Below, piece by piece: positions 4,760-5,472 of a DNA stretch of 5,472 bases; positions within the stretch are counted from its first letter, which is position 1, and each line of letters opens with the position of its first letter. A model generated the notes under the pieces. The model was not told the origin of the DNA, made no database searches, and worked only from the letters and a program-made list of their open reading frames with translations. Source of the stretch: an uncultured Rhodocyclaceae bacterium (lineage in GTDB: Bacteria; Pseudomonadota; Gammaproteobacteria; Burkholderiales; Rhodocyclaceae); NCBI GenBank assembly GCA_900549295.1, contig URNG01000152.1, positions 1-5,472 of the forward strand. The letters are read 5' to 3'. The translations under genes and the position numbers were made by a program.

Positions 4760-4765
4760 ATTTTA
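4760..4765 (-). promoter_or_regulatory. Candidate -10 box of the small exported protein gene
   Basis: TAAAAT on the minus strand ends 8 bp before the ATG at 4751. A weak -35-like GTTTCA lies at 4783-4788, 17 bp upstream. No Shine-Dalgarno is seen in the short gap. Like tsaB, the gene seems to be read from an almost leaderless mRNA. Confidence 0.4.
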
Positions 4766-4773
4766 GCGTCTTT

Positions 4774-4813
4774 GCCCGGCGCTGAAACGGCGCGGCACCT
4801 GCCCGCGCCGGGC
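4774..4813. repeat. 9-bp perfect inverted repeat between the small exported protein gene and ompR
   Basis: GCCCGGCGC (4774-4782) and GCGCCGGGC (4805-4813) are perfect inverted copies separated by 22 bp. The left arm lies between the proposed -35 and -10 of the small-protein gene. No T-tract follows on either strand, so it is more likely a protein-binding site or chance in GC-rich DNA than a terminator. The rest of the 154-bp gap (4752-4905) shows no other clear element and no gene. Confidence 0.5.
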
Positions 4814-4905
4814 GAGTTGTAATGCTTTGTTTCACCGTCACCGCGCGCAGACGCCTTGTTACCATTTGTCGCACAGCCTCGGTATTGCGGGGTTATCCTT
4901 GCCGC

Positions 4906-5472
4906 ATGAACGAGAACACACCCCACCACATCCTCATCGTCGACGACGATGCCCGCCTGCGTGACCTGCTCACCCGCTACCTCGGCGAACAAGGGTTCAC
5001 CGTCCGCGCCGTGCCGGATGCGGCGCAGATGGACAAGGCGCGCAACCGCGAGCACTACCACCTGATCGTGCTCGATCTGATGCTGCCCGGCGAGGACGGC
5101 CTCTCCATCTGCCGCCGCCTGCGTGGCCAGGGCGACCGCACGCCGATCGTCATGCTCACCGCCAAGGGCGACGAAATCGACCGCATCCTCGGCCTGGAAA
5201 TGGGCGCCGACGATTACCTGCCCAAGCCCTTCAATCCGCGCGAACTGCTGGCCCGGGTGAACGCCGTGCTGCGCCGGCAGAACAACCTGCCGCCCGGAGC
5301 GCCGGAAGACACGGAGACAATCACCCGCTTCGGCAACATCGAAATCGATTACGCCGCGCGCACCCTGAAACGCGGCGACGAAACCCTGCCGCTCACCACC
5401 GGCGAATTCGCGGTACTCAAGGTGCTGCTGCAGCATCCGGGCCAGCCGCTGGCGCGCGGCCAGGTACTGGTG
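4906..5472 (+). CDS. ompR: OmpR-family response regulator OmpR, 3'-truncated by window
   Basis: DNA-binding response regulator of an EnvZ/OmpR-type two-component system, which controls outer-membrane porins and osmotic responses in relatives. The 189 visible residues hold a full receiver domain and the start of the winged-helix effector domain. The receiver shows the acidic pocket D13-D15 in ILIVDDD, phospho-acceptor D57 in VLDLMLPGEDGLSICRRLR, T85 in MLTAKGDE and K107 in DDYLPKPFNPREL. These equal E. coli D55, T83 and K105 shifted by two. The linker VLRRQNNLPPGAP is typical of true OmpR rather than other family members. The effector part begins RFGNIEIDYAARTL and reaches LPLTTGEFAVLKVLLQHPGQPLARGQVLV, where the window ends; roughly 50 residues are missing. 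The start ATG gives the canonical N-terminus. No good Shine-Dalgarno is visible. A sensor kinase gene (envZ) would be expected downstream. Confidence 0.95.
   Translation, partial: MNENTPHHILIVDDDARLRDLLTRYLGEQGFTVRAVPDAAQMDKARNREHYHLIVLDLMLPGEDGLSICRRLRGQGDRTPIVMLTAKGDEIDRILGLEMGADDYLPKPFNPRELLARVNAVLRRQNNLPPGAPEDTETITRFGNIEIDYAARTLKRGDETLPLTTGEFAVLKVLLQHPGQPLARGQVLV

Noticed and set aside
4815..4885. OmpR-box-like AT-richer stretches upstream of ompR (autoregulation site)
   Set aside because: Segments such as GTAATGCTTTGTTTCAC vaguely resemble OmpR sites, but no aligned pair matches a consensus well enough to support it by eye.
4856..4899. Full sigma-70 promoter for ompR
   Set aside because: TTGTTA or TTGTCG could serve as -35, but spacing to TATCCT is well beyond 17 bp, so no complete promoter can be supported.
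4357..5436. 359-residue open frame on the minus strand across ompR and the small-protein gene
   Set aside because: It is antisense to ompR, whose protein is unmistakable; long open frames opposite GC-rich genes are expected. The translated product has no recognisable motif.

Overview
The window reads as a piece of a GC-rich betaproteobacterial chromosome, most like Rhodocyclales or a neighbouring order. This rests on the closeness of the OmpR, RsmJ, SmpB, RatA/RnfH and TsaB/RimI/uracil-DNA glycosylase proteins to betaproteobacterial versions, on gene order, and on TAAAAT/TAGAAT-type -10 boxes; it is not a database result. Nine complete genes and two genes cut by the window edges fill almost all of the sequence. 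No rRNA, tRNA, insertion sequence or CRISPR array was seen.

Layout. (1) 3-548 (+) is the 3' part of rsmJ, a 16S rRNA methyltransferase. (2) 576-1128 (-) is a brnT-brnA type II toxin-antitoxin pair, toxin first, with 41 bp of overlap. It has its own AT-rich promoter region (1129-1190) and lower GC than its neighbours, so it is probably an acquired accessory module. (3) 1216-1956 (-) is ratA-rnfH, divergent from smpB (2016-2465, +). The apparent -10 boxes of ratA and smpB face each other within 17 bp. (4) 2471-4388 (-) is a tightly overlapping tsaB-rimI-uracil-DNA glycosylase operon, joined by two ATGA stop/start overlaps and converging on smpB with only 5 bp between stop codons. (5) 4455-4751 (-) encodes a small, exported, highly charged protein made of two copies of an LxPEERRxLRxEMREQ unit. 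I do not recognise its function. (6) 4906-5472 (+) is the 5' part of ompR, divergent from the small-protein gene across a 154-bp gap holding a 9-bp perfect inverted repeat.

How the genes work together. Much of the window concerns the ribosome and translation: rRNA methylation (RsmJ), trans-translation (SmpB), ribosome association (RatA), t6A tRNA modification (TsaB), ribosomal protein S18 acetylation (RimI), and a toxin RNase that blocks translation (BrnT). DNA repair (uracil-DNA glycosylase) and envelope/osmotic signalling (OmpR) are the exceptions.

The genes are mostly ordinary housekeeping ones, and I do not see a clearly new multi-gene system. The points most worth a second look are three minus-strand genes (brnT, tsaB and the small-protein gene) whose -10 boxes lie 6-8 bp before ATG with no Shine-Dalgarno, suggesting leaderless mRNAs; the candidate operator sequences of brnTA; the facing smpB/ratA promoters; and the uncharacterised two-repeat exported protein beside ompR.
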